From: CAZLPW01 sp964561495
GTDB taxonomy: Bacteria > Fidelibacterota > Marinisomatia > Marinisomatales > UBA1611
Reading direction: 5' to 3'
Length of the DNA: 64,000 nt
Assembly (NCBI GenBank): GCA_964561495.1
Contig: CAZLPW010000001.1
Coordinates: 1 to 64,000, forward strand
Shown here: piece after piece, positions 60,728 to 64,000 of the stretch
Position numbering within the stretch: position 1 is the stretch's first letter
How the letters are laid out: the number at the start of each line of letters is the position of its first letter
Made by a program: the position numbers and the translations under genes
The notes under the pieces: model-generated
Database searches by the model: none
The model's input: the letters and a program-made list of their open reading frames with translations, nothing else
What the model was told of the DNA's origin: nothing

Positions 60728-62983
60728 TTATTTATTTTCTATCTTGAGTTTTTGATTTGTACCTGGTTTGTTAATTGATATTCCGAGCTTCCATGAATTG
60801 ATTGCAATATTAATCAGCATGATTTCGTTTTCATGGATAAAATCGTCTGCGTTGGCAATATCTAAATAGGTGTTTATTAATTCTATCAAATATTTTTTAT
60901 CAGCTTCTGGTTTGTTTTGGATTGCGGTTAGGGATTTTTCAAATTGATCCTGTCTATCTTCATCATTTTTTAAATCAATAAAACGAGTTGTTGTGACATT
61001 TAGATGCTCATTGAATCGATCCTCATCAATATTATCAACAAATTTATTAAAATTTTCAAATATAACAGTTTTTTCAACATCGTCTATTTCTTGATCTGCA
61101 AAAAAAGCAACACACAACATTGTATATAACACATCGTGATCTACATCCCAAGTTATTTCATTTTCATCTTCAGGTTTTTCACGGGCATTAATTTTTCGTT
61201 GTAAATCTTCTAACCTATTTTTATCAATTTCATTAAGATACCCATCCTGTTTTTGGCGTTTTTGCATAAGTTTATCTACTTCGAGTGATAAAAACTGAAC
61301 ATCAAACTCGAGCTCTTCTATTTTTTTATCTAAAAGGCCAAACAATAATTCCTTAAAAGGATCAATCATGTCTTTTTCTTGAGCAAAATAGATATTTATA
61401 TTGCCTCTGTCTGTATCTTCCCAAAATTCTGCAGTAAAAATTGATAATAAAAAACATTGTGTGTTTACATTCTGTCTAAATGTTTTTTCATCAAAATAAT
61501 CTAAATCATCTAAATAATCCTTTGCTATTTCCTTTGCAAAATCTATTTTTGAAACGGATAAATAAAATAAAGCTAGACCTATCTGAATTCTTCTTGTTCC
61601 ATTATTCCCACCCAAAATTCCCTTATCAACTGAGTCTTTTGAAAATCCAGGTGGGGCATCTAACTGTAAAATTATCTTAAGGAGAAATAATTGGTCTTCA
61701 TCACTCCAATTTTGTTCATGAATTAGAACCTGACATTTCCTTAATTCAAAAGTAAGAGTGTCTACAATAAAATATAGCGAGGGATTATTGCTTGCGTTTT
61801 TATAGATGTCATTTGCGTAAAATTTAAACTTATCATAACAATATTTAACCAAATCAACTCGACCTGCAAGAATGTAAGCTTGGACCATATTTGAATAATG
61901 AAATGCAAGATTGTATAAATTTCTAGGTTCATTATTTTTATAGGCATGTTTTACAGCAAAACGGAAAAGAGTATTAAACCTAATGTTTACATTACTAATA
62001 TTCGTACTATCATCTGCTTCGATACAGGTTTTACCAATATCAATAATTTCTGCTGGTATGAGTGATGCTATATCAAAACGATCATTCTCAATCATTTTAA
62101 TGTAAGAGTTGCCTAAAAGTCTAAATGTTTTCACCTCAAAAAATGTACAGGCTTTTTCCATTTCTTGATATTGTTGTTCTGTGTATGTCCTATATGTAGC
62201 ATTATTTCTTATTATTGGAGTGAGGTTAAAAAACCGTTTATTAAAATTTTGTTTTTCGCGTATATATTTTTGAATTAATCCACTAATTTCGCGTATTATT
62301 TCTGTTTGGGTTTCCTTGAATTCTGTAAAAGCAAGCAAATCATCTAATTGGTCTAAAGAGCCCATCATTTCTTTTTGATATTCTTCTACAACTTGATCAT
62401 TCTCTTGTATTGCTGATTTAATACCTGTTTTTTGTAGTTTTACAATAAACTGTTTTATTATATTGGAAATAGTTACGACGACATTACTTGTTTTTGAATA
62501 TAGCAGGATGTAAAAGATATATGGAAGAGATAAAATTGATCCAAAAAATAAATATATATATGTGTTTAGAATTACGGATGATACTCTGCTTAGTGGATCC
62601 CAATAAACCATAATTACTATAGCATGAAGGGAAGCGATAATCAGAAACCAGACATATGTAAGGCTAAGCCAGTCTTTAACAAATAAATCCATTAATTTTG
62701 GAGATGATTCAGCAGCAATAGCGATTACAATAATTAATGTTCCCAATACCATTGCTAATACACCACCCCAAATTTCAGGCGCAAAACCGAGATCGAGTTG
62801 TTTATGATCATCTAGAACAATACCAAAATATTTATCTAAAAAATCAACTATATATGGGAAGTAATAATGAAATATTAAATCGCTTAAAAAAACTCCAGTT
62901 AGAACAAGAATAAAAGAAATCAATGAACGATACTTGAAATGTAGACTATTAAACTTTACTATTAGAGAATAAATCTTCTTCAT
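60728..62983 (-). CDS. Large membrane protein with C-terminal TerB-like domain
   Basis: 751 residues. Four membrane helices lie near the N-terminus (residues about 19-45, 70-92, 105-127, 135-165), followed by a long helical cytosolic region and a coiled-coil-like stretch (about 555-605: KKIEELEFDVQFLSLEVDKL). The C-terminal 150 residues have a helical TerB-like domain: DHDVLYTMLCVAFFADQEID, FIDLKNDEDRQDQFEKSLTAI, LIELINTYLDIANADDFIHENEIMLINIAIN. The acidic pattern DFIHENE also occurs in the small protein at 63272. The function is unknown. TerB domains occur in tellurite resistance and envelope stress systems. It is convergent with the cNMP protein gene. Confidence 0.65.
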   Translation of the reverse strand: MKKIYSLIVKFNSLHFKYRSLISFILVLTGVFLSDLIFHYYFPYIVDFLDKYFGIVLDDHKQLDLGFAPEIWGGVLAMVLGTLIIVIAIAAESSPKLMDLFVKDWLSLTYVWFLIIASLHAIVIMVYWDPLSRVSSVILNTYIYLFFGSILSLPYIFYILLYSKTSNVVVTISNIIKQFIVKLQKTGIKSAIQENDQVVEEYQKEMMGSLDQLDDLLAFTEFKETQTEIIREISGLIQKYIREKQNFNKRFFNLTPIIRNNATYRTYTEQQYQEMEKACTFFEVKTFRLLGNSYIKMIENDRFDIASLIPAEIIDIGKTCIEADDSTNISNVNIRFNTLFRFAVKHAYKNNEPRNLYNLAFHYSNMVQAYILAGRVDLVKYCYDKFKFYANDIYKNASNNPSLYFIVDTLTFELRKCQVLIHEQNWSDEDQLFLLKIILQLDAPPGFSKDSVDKGILGGNNGTRRIQIGLALFYLSVSKIDFAKEIAKDYLDDLDYFDEKTFRQNVNTQCFLLSIFTAEFWEDTDRGNINIYFAQEKDMIDPFKELLFGLLDKKIEELEFDVQFLSLEVDKLMQKRQKQDGYLNEIDKNRLEDLQRKINAREKPEDENEITWDVDHDVLYTMLCVAFFADQEIDDVEKTVIFENFNKFVDNIDEDRFNEHLNVTTTRFIDLKNDEDRQDQFEKSLTAIQNKPEADKKYLIELINTYLDIANADDFIHENEIMLINIAINSWKLGISINKPGTNQKLKIENK

Positions 62984-63221
62984 TTTAGTTTATCAAATTT
63001 TAAATTATACAGAGTTTAAACAATTACAATAGCATATAAATATAATCCTTAATTATCATAAATGTTGCATAAAAGAAAGGGGGTAAACTATATTAACATG
63101 AGAATTTAGTTGATATAAAAATTAATATTTTAATTCAAGGGAATCTTGACCTTAGTATATCTTCATCCTAATTTTCACATATTTTGATGAGTCACTACAA
63201 ACTATTTATGTAGTTGTTTGT

Positions 63222-63243
63222 TAAATAATAATAATAATAATAA
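63222..63243 (+). repeat. TAA trinucleotide repeat in the leader of the small TerB-like gene
   Basis: About seven tandem TAA/ATA units run from 63222 to 63243, between a possible -35 box (TTGACC at 63146) and the Shine-Dalgarno (aaggggaa) of the gene at 63272. Length changes here would alter leader spacing only. The rest of the 288-nt gap shows a 6-bp hairpin (63194-63199 with 63209-63214) and no gene. Confidence 0.6.
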
Positions 63244-63271
63244 CCATAACATCTAATTAGAAGGGGAAGTT

Positions 63272-63703
63272 ATGTCAAATTGGAGTCAAAACCATGATCT
63301 CGTCTATGCCTTTGTCTGTGTATCATTTTTAGCAGATGGGGAAGTAGATGAAGCAGAAAAAGAGGCAATGAGGGGGAACTGTAAAGTTATGGCCCCTGAT
63401 ATGTCTGATGATGACTATAATAGAACAGAAGCAGAAGTGATTGATAAATTCATTGAGTTAGGTGATGAAGCTTCTAGAAGTGCGCATTATACTAGCGCAC
63501 TAGGTTCTCTAAAAGGAATGTTTACCAATGATGAAGATCGTTTTAAGTTGGTAAAAAACCTTGCTTATATTGCTAGAGCAGATGATTTCATCCATGAAAA
63601 TGAAAAGGCAATGATTGAGGAAGCCGTAAGTGTACTAGATATGACTGATAAAGTTAGTCTTGTAATCACTGAATCAACACTTTTTGTTGATTACAAAGGT
63701 TAG
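63272..63703 (+). CDS. Small TerB-like protein
   Basis: 143 residues, helical and acidic, no signal peptide. It opens NWSQNHDLVYAFVCVSFLAD and contains GEVDEAEKEAMRGNCKVMAP, EAEVIDKFIELGDEASRSAH, and LAYIARADDFIHENEKAMIE. This resembles TerB/DjlA-type domains and the C-terminal domain of the 751-residue membrane protein, with which it shares D-x-V-Y-x-x-x-C/V-x-F-A/L-D and the DDFIHENE sequence. The short protein may compete with or bind the same partner. It has a good Shine-Dalgarno and is followed by a hairpin. Confidence 0.7.
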   Translation: MSNWSQNHDLVYAFVCVSFLADGEVDEAEKEAMRGNCKVMAPDMSDDDYNRTEAEVIDKFIELGDEASRSAHYTSALGSLKGMFTNDEDRFKLVKNLAYIARADDFIHENEKAMIEEAVSVLDMTDKVSLVITESTLFVDYKG

Positions 63704-63725
63704 AGAACTGGATTAAAAGTATGAC

Positions 63726-63749
63726 AGCCGCACAAATTTTTGTGCGGCT
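63726..63749 (+). repeat. GC-rich hairpin between the TerB-like and Arg-rich genes
   Basis: AGCCGCACAAA (63726-63736) and TTTGTGCGGCT (63739-63749) make a perfect 11-bp stem. No T-run follows, so it may be an mRNA stability element or leaky terminator between two genes of one transcript. Confidence 0.65.
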
Positions 63750-63760
63750 AGTATTAAAAT

Positions 63761-63943
63761 ATGAATAATACAGAGAGAGAATCCCCACGTAGGATTGATG
63801 AGCGTAGAAATACGCACAGAAGAGAGGGACACCGTAGGAAATCTAATGTTCCTGTAGATAGTGATAGGCGAAATCAACTTGATAATCGCCAAGGTTATCA
63901 GCGGAAAGGAAATCGCCGTGCAGAGGGAGAAAGAAGAAATTAA
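63761..63943 (+). CDS. Arg-rich 60-residue protein of unknown function
   Basis: 60 residues with 18 or so Arg and several Glu/Asp, in a repeated ERR/DRR/HRR pattern (RRIDERRNTHRREGHRRKSN, VDSDRRNQLDNRQGYQRKGN). There is no hydrophobic core, and it is probably disordered, perhaps an RNA- or acidic-protein-binding peptide. The ATG at 63761 is 11 nt behind the GC-rich hairpin, and its stop is 1 nt before a terminator, so the coding extent is well framed by signals even though the family is unknown. Confidence 0.55.
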   Translation: MNNTERESPRRIDERRNTHRREGHRRKSNVPVDSDRRNQLDNRQGYQRKGNRRAEGERRN

Positions 63944-63944
63944 T

Positions 63945-63975
63945 AAAAAAGGCAGATTTAACTGCCTTTTTTATT
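63945..63975 (+). terminator. Rho-independent terminator after the Arg-rich gene
   Basis: AAAAAAGGCAG (63945-63955) pairs with CTGCCTTTTTT (63962-63972) around a 6-nt loop, with the T-run forming the tail. It ends the TerB-like/Arg-rich transcript. Confidence 0.85.
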
Positions 63976-64000
63976 AAGAATAAATATTATATATATATTC

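Noticed and set aside
1..64000. tRNA or rRNA genes
   Set aside because: Every gap was read for cloverleaf-like sequence and conserved TTCGANTC-type arms and none was found. I could not run a covariance search.

Overview
The window is 64 kb of a compact, AT-rich bacterial chromosome: genes are packed head to tail with 1-14 nt overlaps, and no stretch over 300 bases lacks a gene. A secreted protein with a type IX-like C-terminal sorting domain, a PorV-type outer membrane protein, many outer membrane barrels and signal peptides, a type B bL31 and a Gram-negative style envelope point to the FCB group. A marine Marinimicrobia (SAR406)-like organism is my best guess. This is inferred from gene content; no marker tree was run. 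No tRNA, rRNA, CRISPR array, insertion sequence or prophage was seen.

Layout. 1-4,430: 3' part of a giant secreted protein plus a PorV-like partner, closed by a bidirectional terminator. 4,480-10,804 (minus strand): envelope and membrane genes (M23 peptidase, degenerate AroQ-like protein, DUF3108-like protein, glycosyltransferase, MgtE, CPBP protease) and an rRNA/tRNA methyltransferase. 10,935-16,278: proS, recO, rhomboid protease, a MotA/MotB pair and an SH3-like secreted protein. 16,282-17,918 (minus): enolase and an FtsB-like divisome protein. 18,016-23,672: a surface-glycan cluster (FemAB-like transferase, Wzx-like flippase, three glycosyltransferases). 23,684-24,380: a self-contained unit of two small hydrophobic proteins with a structured leader and a strong terminator. 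24,464-41,181: a long, mostly housekeeping run (amidase, murI, folC, rho, a Cas6b-like orphan, aminotransferase, rpmE2, prfA, prmC, UbiA prenyltransferase, dnaE, dtd, B12-binding domain, TPR protein, Xaa-Pro peptidase). 41,211-46,112: methyltransferase, AlkA, HAD hydrolase and a zinc protease/propeller/barrel fusion. 46,109-53,249 (minus): CsgG-like barrel fusion, outer membrane protein, ABC-2 transporter, ligA and small secreted proteins. 53,379-58,659: LPP20-like protein, then carAB behind an attenuator-like hairpin. 58,723-63,943: K+ channel, cyclic-nucleotide-binding protein, a large membrane protein with a TerB-like domain, a separate small TerB-like protein and an Arg-rich 60-residue protein.

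The most unusual items are: (i) a Cas6b-like protein with a basic tail between rho and an aminotransferase, with no CRISPR array and apparently without the usual catalytic histidines; (ii) the twin small membrane proteins with a structured 5' leader; (iii) an AroQ-fold protein that has lost its active site; (iv) a HExxH protease fused to a TolB-like propeller and an Omp85-like barrel; (v) two genes without a usable canonical start, one explained by an A9 tract and one by a probable ATA start; and (vi) the channel / cNMP-binding / TerB group at the right end. Start codons were reassigned for several genes using 4-nt stop/start overlaps (ATGA, TTGA, GTGA), which are the rule here.
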